In this document: positions 20,541 through 33,008 of the stretch, one piece after another
How the letters are laid out: every line of letters starts with the position of its first letter
Numbering within the stretch: position 1 is the stretch's first letter
Assembly (NCBI GenBank): GCA_023052935.1
Contig: CM041295.1
Location: forward strand, 161,992,366 to 162,056,365
From: Piezodorus guildinii
Lineage: Eukaryota; Arthropoda; Insecta; Hemiptera; Pentatomidae
Direction: 5' to 3'
Length of the DNA stretch: 64,000 nt
Translations under genes and position numbers: made by a program
The notes under the pieces: generated by a model
Told to the model about the DNA's origin: nothing
The model's input: only the letters and a program-made list of their open reading frames with translations
The model's database searches: none

Positions 20541-21870
20541 CAGTCGAATCCGGTGTTCCTCAAGGCAGCGACCTTGGTCCTTTCCTCTACTATCTATATA
20601 CGGCTGATATTCCTGTTTACCCTAATATCTTCCTTGCAACGTTCGCTGATGACACATCCATCCTATCCTCTTACTCTGATCCTGAAACTGCATCCTTAAA
20701 CCTCAAAAGACACCTTTATTTAATTGATGACTGGTATAACAACTGGTGAATTAGAGTTAATCAATTGAAATGCAAATGTCACCATCACAATTCAAATACA
20801 ATACTGCCCTCCTGTTCACTTCAACTCCACTCCGCTCCTTTTCCCAGACACAGTCCAGTATCTTGGCTACCTTTTAAATCTCCAAAGACACCTTTTTCTA
20901 ATTGATGACTGGTGTAACAACTGGTGAATTAAAGTTAATCAATTGAAATGCAAACATGTTACCTTCACAATTCAACGACAATACTGCCCTCCTGTTCACT
21001 TCAACTCCACTCCGCTCCTTTTCTCAGACACAGTCCAGTATCTTGGCTGTCTTCTAGATAAAAGACAAGAACAATTTAGCCAATTATACGAGCTGTTAAA
21101 TCGAAAATCTCCACTTTCTATTGAAAACAAGTTGCTAATTTACAAGACAGTACTGAAACCTATCTGGACCTATGGACTTGAACTGTGGGGAACATCCAAA
21201 TTCTCCAACATCAAACATATTCAATCCTTTCAATCCAAAGTCTTCCGAACAATAGTTAATACTCCTTATTTTGTCACCAACCATACCTTACACCATAATC
21301 TAAATATTGCATTTATTTTAGAACCTATTCCATCGAAATTCTCCAAATACCATCAGGACCTTATCCATCCCTCCAATGTGTTAGCTCAATCCCTATCCAG
21401 CTCCACACACCCTTACCATTCCCCTAGAAAGCTAAAACAGCCGTGGCCCTGAGATCTCTTGTAAACATGTATTTGAAAGTTTATACATATATATTGTATT
21501 ATTATCTAATAATAATACTTGATCTCTATCATACTCAGCCTCTCCACCTGTCAGTGGTGGAGCCTACCAAGCCGAGCACTCAGCCCGAGGTGGTGGTAAC
21601 CAATCCCTGCGGAGGGCTGGGTCGGTCAACTAACGAGAGATAGGGGGCCAATGTAAAAATGGGTGCTGTTGTTCCTAGCTCACGGAATCTCTTTTACTGG
21701 GCTAATCACCCTTAAAAGTGATTATATGATTCAAAGTACGAAAAAAAATCCTCCACGTTGAAAGGCACCAAGGAGGAAGAAGAAAACGAAGATCTCTATC
21801 ATAAATGTCCTAATTAGGACAGATTGTAATATGACCCAATAAAAATTGTTATGGAATAAAAAAAAAAATC
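20541..21870 (+). pseudogene. jockey-type LINE fragment, 5'-truncated, with internal duplication
   Basis: It starts within reverse transcriptase at SGVPQGSDLGPFLYYLYTAD and includes the catalytic FADDTSILS box near 20650. A stop follows near 20750. The C-terminal region runs to about 21450 (TVLKPIWTYGLELWGTSKF). A poly-A tract at about 21858-21868 marks the 3' end. A block of about 179 bp is present twice in tandem (about 20697-20875 and 20876-21055). Confidence 0.8.
21521..21803. mobile_element. short insertion flanked by a 13-bp duplication
   Basis: GATCTCTATCATA occurs at 21521-21533 and again at 21791-21803, bracketing 257 bp that interrupts the 3' untranslated region of the LINE above. 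The insert is GC-richer (TGGTGGAGCCTACCAAGCCG onward) and ends in GGAGGAAGAAGAAAACGAA. It has no coding capacity. It may be a SINE or the 3' end of another LINE. Confidence 0.75.
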
Positions 21871-21930
21871 TTTTTATTTACTTCTCTAATATATATATTG
21901 TTAATTGTGTTAATCCTCATTTTGTTTTAG

Positions 21931-21987
21931 AAAAAGAATTACATTCTCTCGAGACACAAGGAGCATTAGATATCGCTGATGATGGAG
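21931..21987 (+). CDS. host gene exon 5 of 12 seen (19 codons)
   Basis: Acceptor TTTGTTTTAG ends at 21930; donor GTGATT starts at 21988. The exon is very short and encodes KELHSLETQGALDIADDG, an acidic stretch. It is a multiple of three with phase 1 at both ends, so it could be skipped without changing the frame. The join to the next exon creates a split Val codon (G|TT) that starts the VIIINSDD motif. Confidence 0.75.
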
Positions 21988-22377
21988 GTGATTAATACAA
22001 CATTATTTTAATAAACTTAAATCCTCAAAATTATTATTGTAGAAAACTCAATCTATCCCATACATAATTCAATCCATCACAAAAACAATTTAGTTATTAC
22101 AATACAAAATAAAGTTGATACTCATACATTCAATTTGCATAAAGATTTACATGAAGTATGATTATGTATCACATTCATTATTTATGATTTTTTAAATTAG
22201 TTAAGATGTGGATAATTATTGACTTAAATCTTTGTTTAAAATGCTTTCATGTAATTAGTCAAAAAAATTGGTTGGTCCTTGCTTACATTATACGAGTATA
22301 TCATAAATGTTATAGAAAATTATGATAAAGTAAAATTAAAATAAAAAAAACTTTAAAAATATTATTATTTATTTCAG

Positions 22378-22470
22378 TTATTATCATAAATAGTGATGAT
22401 ATTGGAAAAGACAAAGATTTGAAAGGAAAAGCTGTTGCAGTTCATTCATTCACCAACATTGACAACAATG
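22378..22470 (+). CDS. host gene exon 6 of 12 seen (31 codons), first VIII(N/D)S exon
   Basis: Acceptor TTATTTCAG ends at 22377; donor GTATGA starts at 22471. With the split Val it opens VIIINSDDIGKDKD, then continues through GKAVAVHSF to NIDNN. A hydrophobic strand followed by Asn-Ser-Asp-Asp is the hallmark repeated by later exons at the same place, right after the splice acceptor. Confidence 0.85.
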
Positions 22471-23226
22471 GTATGATATAATATTTCCAATTTAAGTAAT
22501 TAGAATTGGATCGTAGTAACTTTTTGAAGTAGATTAATTATAATTACAGTCATCTGTAACTTAAAATCCATACCAAATAATATCCATACTAAATCAACTT
22601 TTTTTATTTTCATCTTATTTATAAAATCTAAGATGGCCGCACCTACAGTTCTATATTCATATCGCTCTGTATTTGTTACCTTGCCATTTCTGTTTTACTG
22701 AGTAAACAGCCCTCAAAATTTGTGAACAGTGAGTTAGTGAACAGTTAAAACTTAATAAACCACAACTGGAGAGACAGGTGAGTGCAGTTAATTTTTATAA
22801 GCACGTAATAGACTGGTGTTCGCTAGAGCCTGAGTTAACAAATAACACTTTTATATAAACTTTTGTTTATTTAAACACAATCAAAAGAGACACATAAACT
22901 TCTTTCTTCTATAATATATTATAACTTTACATAAAGAACATTTTGACCGTAGTGCTCTGGCCCTAGGATTTGGGGGGTAGATATATGAAGGAATAGTGGA
23001 GGGGATGGAGGAAAGGCGGCAGAGATCAAATGGAAGGACATATGGATCACTTAGCACCCATAATGTTAAAGTACTTCCTGTAGGGGTTCTCAGGTATGTG
23101 CAAAGGTGTCTTGGGCTAAAGACCCTTCGGAGGTAGAAGGCGGCATCCTTTGTAATAGGAGGCAATATAAATATTACTAATAACAATTACAATAATCTCT
23201 TTATAATTATAATTACAATTGTAATA
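22471..23226. other. intron, no gene recognised
   Basis: AT-rich. A minus-strand open stretch at 22881-23186 contains no motif I recognise; I do not call it a gene. A TTATAATTACAATTGTAAT-type imperfect palindrome lies at about 23200-23235. Confidence 0.4.
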
Positions 23227-23611
23227 GCAATTACAATAGATGAGTAAATCTCATTCCATAACTCTGGAAGTAGTGCTACGAGGCTACTTTCGGCACCTGC
23301 CGAGAGGCTACTAATTCCTTCTGCTCAGCTATTGTTTACAAGGTCTCGGCCAGCACTGTTGTCATTTCCCAATTCGTAACCGAGACGTTATTCATATCTG
23401 GTTTATTTTTTGTGATTTTAAGCCTTATGTCCTTAAAGTTATTATTTCGAACTATTTTATTTCTTTATTTTTTGTGTATTTCTTTTATTTATTTATTTTT
23501 TTCTATATATAAATCAGATATGTTTCTTTGAATTATGTTTTTATATGTATATAATGTAGATAGTTTAGTTTTAAGATTTTTTAAGTAAATTTTCTGTTTA
23601 TTATCTATTGT

Positions 23612-23680
<69 letters not shown>

Positions 23681-23726
23681 CATATATATTTTTTTTTTCT
23701 CTTCTCTTGTCTTGTATTTTGTGATT

Positions 23727-25386
23727 ATGGACCCAGATATGATTACATCGTGTGATGACTCGGACGAAGAGACACCATTTTCAGAAATTAGTGAATCTGA
23801 TTCGCAATATTTAAAGCGATATCACTTCAGAAAAGAAACCGCCACTCAAACCCTGGATCACAAGAGAATTCGCCGACCAAAAAGAAAAATAAACAGGCCA
23901 AGATAAAACAATCACCTAAAGAAATTATATCTCCTCCTAAAACTCGCAGTACGATTGCAGCCAACAAAAATGAAACAATTATACCGTCAGCCGCTACATT
24001 AACGACTGCCGCCCCATCAACATCCACCGCTCCATCTTCAGTTAAAAATTTCAACGAAGTTTCGAGCCAAGGGTTTACAAATCCAGAACCACCTCCTGTA
24101 TTTGTCTCTAAAATCAGCGATTTTATGTCCTTCGGTCGAGAAATGGCAAAGTTGATCGGACAGCATAATTTTCGTTTTTTTTCGAGACAGAGTGACATAA
24201 AAATCAACACCACCAGCAAAGAAAGTTATAAAAAGCTCATCAATTATTTAAGTACAAACAATTATGACTTCCATTGTTACCAATTAAAAGAAGAAAAATC
24301 ATATCGAGTGGTTTTAAGAGGACTCCACTCAACCACACCTACAGAAGCCATTAAAAGCGACCTGGAAGAAATTGGACATGTTGTTAGAAAGGTTTCACCC
24401 GTCGTACATCCCAAAGAAAAATATACGCTTTCACTATTTTTCGTTGATCTCGAACCGGCCAAAAACAACTCGGAAATTTTTAATATCACTAGATTAGTCT
24501 ACTCGACAGTCCGTTTCGAAGAACCAAGGAAGCAAACCAGCATTGTTCAACGCACAAAGTGTCAAACGTGGGACACACAAAGACCTACTGCTTTCACTCG
24601 GCAAGGTGCGTTAAATGCGCTGATCCCCATGCCTCTGAAACCTGCCCGAAGCCTCGAACTGAGACAGCAACGTGTGCTCTTTGCGGCGAAGCCCATCCGG
24701 CTAGCTACAGGGACTGCACTGTTTACAAAAATCTACTTCGGCAACGATCCCAAAATACACCGAGATTAAAAATAGAACAGAATACATGCACCCAGGTACC
24801 TGTACTAGATAATTTGACTGATTTTCCAAGATTTAAGCAACCGCCTCCTTTCATCGCGCAACCGCAGCCTCTGCCTCTACCTTCTACCTCTACCGTCAGC
24901 GATGTTAAAGATGACTTCAGGAAATCATTCTCCGAGACCGCCACCTTTAAGAAGCAGCAACCTAGACGTCAGGCGCCTCCAACCTCCCACGCCAAGCCTC
25001 CTGCATCCCATCCACATCCACAAACTCCACTTCGGCCAATTCCTTCCCACCATCAATCCCTGCGGGTAAAAGTACCTCCTGAACACCCTCAGAAAATCAC
25101 AGCCCGTCCTATTGTTCAGCCAAGCCAGCCGAAACCCTTACCTGAAGTTTCACAGAGGACTAAACATCCTCGTACCCCGCGCCTAATCCAGTCTCCTGTC
25201 AATACCCCTGACCACATAACTTATTCTTTTCATATTCCTTATCCACACCCTTTTCCCAACCAAGATCTATCTAGCATATATACCATCCTGAACTCCTTTC
25301 TCTCAGATCTTGCAGAAACCATTAAACCTCTTGTCACCCTTCTCACTAGACTCCTTTCCGAAATACCATTTAATATTCCACGATGA
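23727..25386 (+). pseudogene. jockey-type ORF1 (Gag-like, zinc knuckles), frameshifted
   Basis: ORF1 proteins of this group bind LINE RNA and form particles. The start ATG is at 23727 (MDPDMITSCDDSDEE). The frame breaks near 23890 and again near 24560. Between the breaks is a region typical of jockey Gag (VVLRGLHSTTPTEAIKSDLE). After the second break come CCHC-type knuckles: GHTKTYC as the end of the first, CVKCADPHASETC, and CALCGEAHPASYRDC. A long Pro/Gln-rich C-terminal part follows. The stop TGA overlaps the ORF2 ATG as ATGA at 25383-25386, a layout compatible with termination-reinitiation. Confidence 0.8.
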
Positions 25387-28039
25387 ATGTAAAGCCCTTA
25401 ACTATAGTATTGTGGAATGCTAATGGCCTACATAACCACCGTGACGAACTCGACGTATTTCTACATGACAAACAGATAGACGTAGCATTACTGACTGAAA
25501 CCCACTTCACTAAACGATCATCAAAGTTTTACATACATGACTACATCACTTATAGATCAGACCACCCTGACAACACTGCCCATGCCAGATCATGCATCCT
25601 AATCCATAAATCCCATTCCCTTATTCCTTCAACTCCAACTGACACCATACAATAAACCTCTATAATCATTTCAACTCGTCCTTTCCATGTTACCCTTTCA
25701 GCTGTATACTGTCCTCCCAATAAACCTCTTTCCTATAAGCTACTCGATACCATATTCCGATCACTAAGACCGCGCTTCATTGCTGGAGGAGTCTTTAACG
25801 CCAAACACCAGCGATGGGGTTGTCAAACATCCAATCCCCGTGGCAATATCCTCTCAAGCGTCTCAATATCCAACTGTTATACTATCCTCTCACCCATGAA
25901 CCCCACTTACTGGCCTACATCTCTCCTAAAACGTCCTGATATCCTCGATATATTCGTTTCTTCTCAGATATCCTTCTCCCAAACTATGATCGAAACCCTG
26001 AATGACCTTTCATCAGATCACAGTCCAGTTCTGCTATCCTTGCTTTCGAGCTTTGTTCCTAAACCCCCAATCAACTCAATAATTACAGGACGTGTGGACT
26101 GGGACGGATTCCGATGCGACTTGGAGAATACATTGGACCTAAAGATTCCCCTCAAGACAAGACATGACATTGATAAAGCTGTAGGAATACTGACAGACTC
26201 AATAAACTAACAGTAATAAAATAACACTTCATCCACATTCAACATCAATACTACTCAACAGACGACTGCCACAGCACATCGTATCTTATTAAGAGAAAAA
26301 CGCAGAGCAAGATCGAAGTGCATAGACAAGATATCCTTCATATAAAACTAATTATACAAAATTGACTAACAAACTAAAATTAGAACTCAGGAAATTCAAA
26401 ACTCAAACTTTAGTAAACATGACTGAAAACCTCACTACCACTGATAACTCACTGTGGACGACCACTAAAAAAAACCTAAAGTTCAAAGATTTTAATCATC
26501 CCCTCCTAAATGAATCACAATCCTGGACAAGATCAGACGATGAAAAATCACGGACGTTCGCAGAACATCTCTCTAAAATATATAACCCTCATCCTGATAT
26601 CCTTAATCCTCATCACCTCGAATGTATTGAAGCAGAACTGGATATTCCTCTCCAAATGAATCTTCCCCCTAAAGCGTTCCATCCATCCGAAATATCGAAC
26701 ATCATCCAGAGTTTACCATCCCGTAAAGCCCCTGGACATGACCTCAAAACTTCCCGTATCCTAAAACTACTTCCTTGAAAAGCCATCCTATATCTTACTT
26801 ACATCTGTAATCCCGTTCTCCGCTCCACATATTTTCTCGCTTCCTGGAAATTATCCATCATTAAAATGATCTCCAAACCCAAAAAGCCTCCAGATTACCC
26901 TTCCTCCTACCGTCCCATCTCTCTCATATGCATCATGGGTAAAATCCTTGAAAAACTTCTGCTTAAACGCATATATCCCATCCTTGATTCCAATCACATT
27001 ATCCCAGATCATCAGTTTGGTTTCCGAACATCCCACTCCACTATCCAGCAATGCCATCGTGTGGTGGACATTGTCTCGTCTTCATTGCAGCGCGGATTGT
27101 ACTGCACGGGAGCCTTCCTCGATGTAGAACAGGCCTTTGACCGAGTGTGGCACCCGGGACTGCTTTACAAACTCCGTAAATTCCTTCCACCTACATACTT
27201 CCTTATTATCCAGTCTTATCTCACAGACAGGTCCTACAAAGTAAATCATAACCGTTCCTGTTCATCCCTTTTTAATCAGCATGCAGGTGTTCCTCAAGGC
27301 AGTATTCTAGTACCCATCCTTTACACAGTTTATACAGCTGATATCCCATCCCATCCTAGCACTTTCCTTTCTAACTATGCTGATGACACATGTGTGTTAT
27401 CAGTCAATAACGATCCAACTATTGCCTCCCAAACTCTTCAATTACACGTCAAAGACCTTGAAGTATGGTGTCAGAACTGGAGAATAAAAATAAATTCCAG
27501 TAAATCCCACCAAATCACCTTTACCCTTCGTCGTAAACCTATGACATCCTGCCCAACGGTATCCTTCAATAACACTCCTCTTGTCCCGGTTGAACAGATC
27601 CGATACCTAGGACTGCACTTAGACAAACGTCTTACTTGGAACCCTCATACAAGACTGAAAAGACAAGAAACTGCCCGACGTTTTCGACTACTTCAACACT
27701 TACTAGACAAACGCTCTAACATTCCACTTAAGTACAATAGACTCAGCTATATGACTATCATCAGACCTATATGGACTAACGGAGTAAAGATTTGGGACTC
27801 TACTAAACCATCAAATTCTTCCCATCTCCAATCCTTGCAATCAAAAATCCTTCGAAAAATCCTCAACGCTCCTTAACGTTCCCTATGTTGCTGACTTGGC
27901 GCGAACCAGGTACCACTCCTTTCATGACAAACTCCATTCCCACTCTAATCCACTTGTTTCAATCCTTGCTTCCTCTACAATCCCTGATAATCCTGCGAGG
28001 CGTCTGAAAAGAAGATGGCCACGAGACCTTCTAGTTTAA
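25383..28039 (+). pseudogene. jockey-type ORF2 (endonuclease and reverse transcriptase), broken
   Basis: The endonuclease opens with TIVLWNANGLHNHRDEL and TETHFTKRSSKFY, and SSDHSPVLLSL near 26020 is its C-terminal HSPV-type motif. The pre-RT linker includes IIQSLPSRKAPGHD. RT motifs follow: YRPISLICIMGKILEKLL, GAFLDVEQAFDRVWHPGL (catalytic Asp), AGVPQGSILVPILY and YADDTCVLS at about 27380. The end is RRLKRRWPRD with TAA at 28037-28039. In-frame stops or frameshifts occur near 25655, 26210, 26780 and 27876, so it is inactive. Confidence 0.85.
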
Positions 28040-28246
28040 CATAGTCTTTGGAGAGCTGCCAATGGGTAGTATGCCCACATGTTAATCCATTTGTATCTTT
28101 GTATCTTGTTTCTCATTTACTAGATGTATATCATTATACATTTGTAAATAGCAATAAATCTATTAAAAATTTATAAAATCTTGTAGTTTCGAAAGGTCTG
28201 AGCTATATGTTTGTGGTAATAACTTTTTTTTAACTTCCATTTCAGA

Positions 28247-28278
28247 GCTAAGCAACTGCAATACCAATTAATGATTAG
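28247..28278 (+). other. possible decayed or alternative terminal host exon
   Basis: A good acceptor (CTTCCATTTCAG ending at 28246) is followed in phase 1 by ELSNCNTN and then TAA. It may be an alternative last exon that would truncate the protein, or a dead exon copy, or chance. There is no second line of evidence. Confidence 0.2.
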
Positions 28279-28579
28279 TTTAATAAGGGATATAAATAAA
28301 AATTATTTAAATAACTTGTACTTACAGTAATTGAAATTATGCTTCTATTTACGTGACTATTTAACTAATTTAATAAACTGATGATTAAGTTATAATATGG
28401 TTGATAAGTATCCTATTTATCAGTTTACCCTAAAAATTATAAAAGCAAATACTTTAAGTTCTATCGCTCTCAACATTTGAAAAGCCTGAGATTCGCTTAA
28501 TTGTTTCTTAGAAATAAAGAAAAAATCATATTAAATGTGTATTATTTATTTTTCTTTTCAAATTAAACTTTTCTTACAG

Positions 28580-28684
28580 AACACTCTAGCAGTGAGGCAA
28601 ATATAATAGAGTTTCGTTCAATGATTGAAACAGAAGAAATTGAAAAGCAATCTATGGATACTACTACTGAAGAGGAGGAGAATG
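28580..28684 (+). CDS. host gene exon 7 of 12 seen (35 codons), acidic
   Basis: Acceptor TTTTCTTACAG ends at 28579; donor GTAAAT starts at 28685. It encodes HSSSEANIIEFRS then MIETEEIEKQSMDTTTEEEE. The Thr-Thr-Thr-Glu tail matches the tails of the 29560 and 48880 exons (TTEND, TTESD). Phase 1 at both ends. Confidence 0.85.
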
Positions 28685-29559
28685 GTAAATCCAATGTTTA
28701 TATTTTCATCACAACTTATTTATCAAATTTCATTTTCATTGATGTATACAAGAAAATTTTCCCAAATTCGAATGATATTCTTTACCATTTTCCATTTTTT
28801 ATTATTACAACACCTCTAAACTTAGTTATTCCTAGTTATTATTAATGCATATTATGATTTTGTTTTTTCATTAAAAGGTTATTTAATTGCTAACTCATCT
28901 ATAACATTTTTAACAAAACACTAACTCTACTCATATAAATGTTTTCATTCATACATGGAAGTGCATTAAAAAAGGGAAAATTACACTTAATGTAGTAATA
29001 GTTTACAAGAATTAGACTACAATTTACAACTGCCTGAATGGTGTTGTTCTGCTACTAGAAAGCAAGTATACATGCCAAAAAGCTTATTTATTTAAGTTTA
29101 GGGCATTCCAAATTATAAAAAATCATCTTTGGATCAGAAATGGCCAAAAAATCGTACCTCTGTCCTGATTTATTCCTCATATTTAATACTTTTATGTAGT
29201 ATGGAAATACAACCTTTTCACAGGATCATAATACTCAGAAGTGCTATCTATCTAAATCATAACAGCAACATACTAGTAATTATATACATTTAATTTTTTT
29301 TATGTTAATGTAATAGGTTATTTTATAGTTGTCTTAGCTTTTAAAATAAAAATATTAAAAGCTATTTTCTATTAACTGATAAATCATCATTTTCTATATA
29401 TTTTTAGTCTTCTAGACATATAACAGTGAATAGTCATTTGAAAAAATAAGTGATGTTGATTTTATTATTTTTTTTTTTTTTGTTTCATGATATGTTATCA
29501 AAAAACAGTTTTATTGTTACATATTTAACTCCTGTTAAACCATTCTCCTCGAATTTCAG
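28685..29559. other. intron, AT-rich, no gene recognised
   Basis: No coding segment supported. At about 29407 an acceptor-like TTTTTAG is followed by TCTTCTAGACATATAACAG, which faintly resembles the start of the repeated exons but has stops in phase 1; it could be a dead exon copy. Confidence 0.35.
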
Positions 29560-29703
29560 TTATAATTATAGACAGTGAACACCCTGGAAAATACGACAAC
29601 AAAAACCGTATATTCATTGAAACAGACTATCCCACGACAGATATTGACTGGTGGCTAACTACAGAAGGAATTAATGATACCGAATCCACCACTGAAAATG
29701 ATA
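29560..29703 (+). CDS. host gene exon 8 of 12 seen (48 codons), VIIIDS exon
   Basis: Acceptor GAATTTCAG ends at 29559; donor GTGAGT starts at 29704. It opens (V)IIIDSEHPGK, has an internal second copy of the motif (RIFIETDYP), then WWLTTEGIND and the acidic tail ESTTEND. It is the same length (144 nt) as the 48880 exon and aligns with it end to end: motif, about 15 residues, second motif, aromatic W, acidic TTE-D tail. This is the clearest evidence for exon duplication in this gene. Confidence 0.92.
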
Positions 29704-30214
29704 GTGAGTAGACCATTCTCTTATGTATATCTTTTTTTTCTTTTTTTTTTTTTTTCTATTCTCTACTATCCATACTATCCTCACATAAATGATGTTTATA
29801 TTAAGTATCAGAAATCTTATTATGTCTATTAGATATTATATTATTTAAACTATATACTTAATTAATGTGCTTCCAGTGTTTTTTGTGCTTTATTTTTCTA
29901 CTCCCTTCTCTGAATATTGTTCATATCATAACTACTCTTTGATTTAATAGCATGCTTAATCAAATGTGAAATGTTTCTGGCTTCAGTTGTATACTTTAAC
30001 CCCTTCTTCTTAAGCCATATTGCAAACAATGCTAACTTAACCAGTTCAATATATTACTATTTTATTAAAATGAATTAATTAAAATTTTTCTCATCCTCTT
30101 AAGTTTGCACAATTATTCCCTTCTAAGACTCTATTGTAAATAGTTTTTGTATCTGTTGAATAAAAACAGATTATATATTATCTATTGATTAATATTAGAT
30201 TAATTTTCAACAAT
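29704..30214. other. intron before the LINE/Polinton block
   Basis: AT-rich, with a T-rich run near 29735-29755. No gene, RNA or repeat recognised. Confidence 0.4.
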
Positions 30215-30411
30215 AGTGTATCTTTTTTATGTGAGTAATTTTGAGTAAGTATCCTTAGAGTCAAAGGCAATTCTGCAATGTCTCTATTTTGAATATGCAT
30301 GCGGCAACAGAGGAGAAGGAGATAGATTTAAAGGATGCCTACTATCAATATCTGGAGCAGGCATATGACAGCTTACCTTCGCATGACAAGAAGATAGTGC
30401 TTGGAGACTTT

Positions 30412-32084
30412 AGTAGATAAGAAATGGGGGAGCTGGCACACTTTTTTGAGGAGCCAATCAGATGCCAGCATTTGGTCACGTGACCTATGGCGGGAGATTT
30501 GAATTTGAATTTCGACCACGACCTAACCTTAACCACGCTGGTTCGCGCTATCGACCTAACCTAAACCACCGGGCCACGTCCCTTTTTAGTCACGTGACCC
30601 TTCATCAACCTAACCTAAACCACTAAGCCACGCCCCTTTTTGATCACGTGACCCCTGTTTGAGGGTATTAAGTCTTTATAAAGCATGAGTCTACCCGGCG
30701 TCCATTTTCTTTTCCCTACGTTTTGGGCTAATTTAGTCTTTATAAAGCATGAGTCTACCCGTCCGCCATTTTATTTTATGACGTCACAATTCACAAAGCA
30801 TGAGTCTACCACGCGCCCATTTTCTTTTCCCTACGTTTTGGGCTAATTTAGTATTTATAAAGCATGAGTCTACCCGTCCGCCATTTTCTTTTATGACGTC
30901 ACAATTTACAAAGCATGAGTCTACCCGACGTCCATTTTCTTTTTCCTACGTTTTGGACTAATTTAGTATTTATAAAGCATGAGTCTACCCGTCCGCCATT
31001 TTCTTTTCCCTACGTTTTGAGCGTATTAAGTCTTTATAAAGCATGAGTCTACCCGGCGTCCATTTTGTTTTATGACGTCACAATTTAAAAGCCTTAAGTC
31101 TATTCAGCCGCCATTTTGTTTTTTTAATATAGGATGAGTATACCTGACCGGTTCGAGCATGCACAGACATGTCGAATCATGTAAAAACAGGTTAACGAAA
31201 GTACAAACAGGTTTGAATCATGTTGAAGCATGCAGGTATGTGAAACGGAAACATGGACTTTGAACCTTCCTAATGCCTTTAATATAAACATCGTTATAGG
31301 GCTTCTTAATCCTATACAGCTTTGTACTTTGATCTTTAATCCTACATTTTAAGTAGCGATAAAAAGTTCCTTAAGCTTAAACGTAAACATGGACTTTGAA
31401 CCTTCTTAATGCCTTTAATATAAACATCGTTATACGGCTTCTTAATCCTGTACAGCTTTGAACTTTGATCCTTAATCCTAATATTTAAATAGCGATAAAA
31501 GGTTCCTTAAGCTCTTGGACTACGGTCTATTATCCTCCTATGTGTAATGATTTTTAATCCTATACAGCTTAGAACTTTGATTCTTAATCCTACTATTTTA
31601 AGTAGCGATACAAGGTTCCTTAAGCTCTTGGACCATGGGCTATTATCTTCCTATGTATAATGATTTTTAATACTATACAGCTGTGAACTTTGGTCATTAA
31701 TCCTACATTTTAAGTAGCGATAAAAGATTCCTTAAGCTCTGAGACTTTGAAGCATTATCCTCTTAAGTATATATATAAATATAATGCGGACCTTGTACGT
31801 TTTATCTCTTAGTATAGTAAAAAGATTTAATCGTAAACAAGATAAATTTGCCAATATCAACTTTGTTCTAATAATTGCTTAAAGTATAAATATATAATAA
31901 TATAAAACTTGTACCTATTTCGGTAGGCGAGTATAATTTTTTATATATTTTTTCAACATTTTTAGTTATTTTCTCATCTTCTTAGACCATTTTTTAACTT
32001 TTATATGTATTATTTACTTATCATTAACAATTCTGCTTTAGAATTGCTATTAGCGATGTTTTCGGAAGATTTCGTCTAATCTCG
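30412..32084 (+). repeat. left terminal inverted repeat of the Polinton
   Basis: About 1.67 kb, matching in reverse complement 44898-46780. Outer part: a CCAAT box, GGTCACGTGACC palindrome and CCTAACC motifs (30450-30660). Middle: seven CATGAGTCTACC repeats (30680-31060) with GCCATTTT and TGACGTCA octamers. Inner part: tandem blocks around CTTTGATCCTTAATCCTA-like and AGCGATAAAA sequence (31300-31745). The inner boundary is near CGATGTTTTCGGAAG. No protein is encoded. Confidence 0.9.
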
Positions 32085-33008
32085 GCCGGCTTCGGTCTTC
32101 TACCTATCCTTGTTGGACGACAATCCTTAATTCTTCCGAAAGAAATAAACAATGATAACTTTAATGCTCTCGAACGAAAACAAATTAATATTATTTGATG
32201 TACTGTAGTGTAAATAATAATAATATAGTTGTGAATTATAATAATGATATACTACATCATAATGGTTTCCTATTAAATGATTTTATAATATTATTATTAA
32301 GTAAAGTGTTGTACCTTTTTTTGTTCGGCATTAAGCCTTAAGCCTCTTCACCACGTCAAGGTAAAGGTATATCGAAGAGGTTTTGTTTTTTTTAAATATT
32401 TTTTTAGCTTTTTATGTGAATTTTTTTTAATTTATTAGTTTTATTATTTTTTTTTTACAATTTCATTTTTTAAATAAAATTAAACGAAAAAATGAAAATC
32501 TGAATTCGTAAAAAATAAAAATAAAATATAATCTTCTATGTGATACAATTAATAATTAAATGAAACATTTTTATAATAAAATTAAATGTAAAATAAAGCA
32601 AATAAAAATCTGAATTTATACAAACATAAAATGTCATCTTCTATGTAATACAATGTAGAATTAAATAAAACATATCCTTTTCTTTTTTTTTTTGTAATAG
32701 GTCAGTTCATGACGAGAATCTTTTGGGATGGTCGGAAGAGTATGGCAAATCAGAAACGGTGTATGAAGTACATATGAAATAATGTGCTTAAGACATTTTC
32801 GATTAAGCCAAAGATAAGAAAACATTTCTTTTCTTCTTAAATTTTTTGTTCATGTATTTGAAAGAGAAATATGAGCATCGAAATTATTCTGCAGGGTTAT
32901 TCTATTCACCACACATTCACTCACACATTCAGGTTTAGAGGCTGTTAGACCATGCCATTGACCTTCATTCAGGATTTATAGGTGTTCAAACCGTGACAGT
33001 GACCCCTT
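32085..33008. other. AT-rich non-coding stretch inside the left end of the Polinton
   Basis: Mostly A/T homopolymer-rich sequence. The one defined structure is a hairpin at 32343-32380 with CCTCTTC/GAAGAGG arms. The part from 32700 to 33008 is more complex, but I find no ORF in it. Confidence 0.5.

Larger units (their letters stand above)
23230..28185 (+). mobile_element. jockey-type LINE with two damaged ORFs
   Basis: A two-ORF non-LTR retrotransposon with a Gag-like ORF1, an endonuclease/RT ORF2 and an AATAAA near 28150. The 5' border is not certain. A (TA)n microsatellite lies in the leader at about 23613-23676. A 5'-truncated relative lies at 62077-62845 on the opposite strand. It sits between host exons 6 and 7. 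Confidence 0.8.

Noticed and set aside
22881..23186. Minus-strand 101-codon ORF as a gene
   Set aside because: No motif, promoter or relative recognised; intron DNA next to a LINE.
28625..28845. Longer ORFs running through the 28580 exon
   Set aside because: They read across the GTAAAT donor into AT-rich intron in either frame; only the spliced segment fits the phase-1 pattern.
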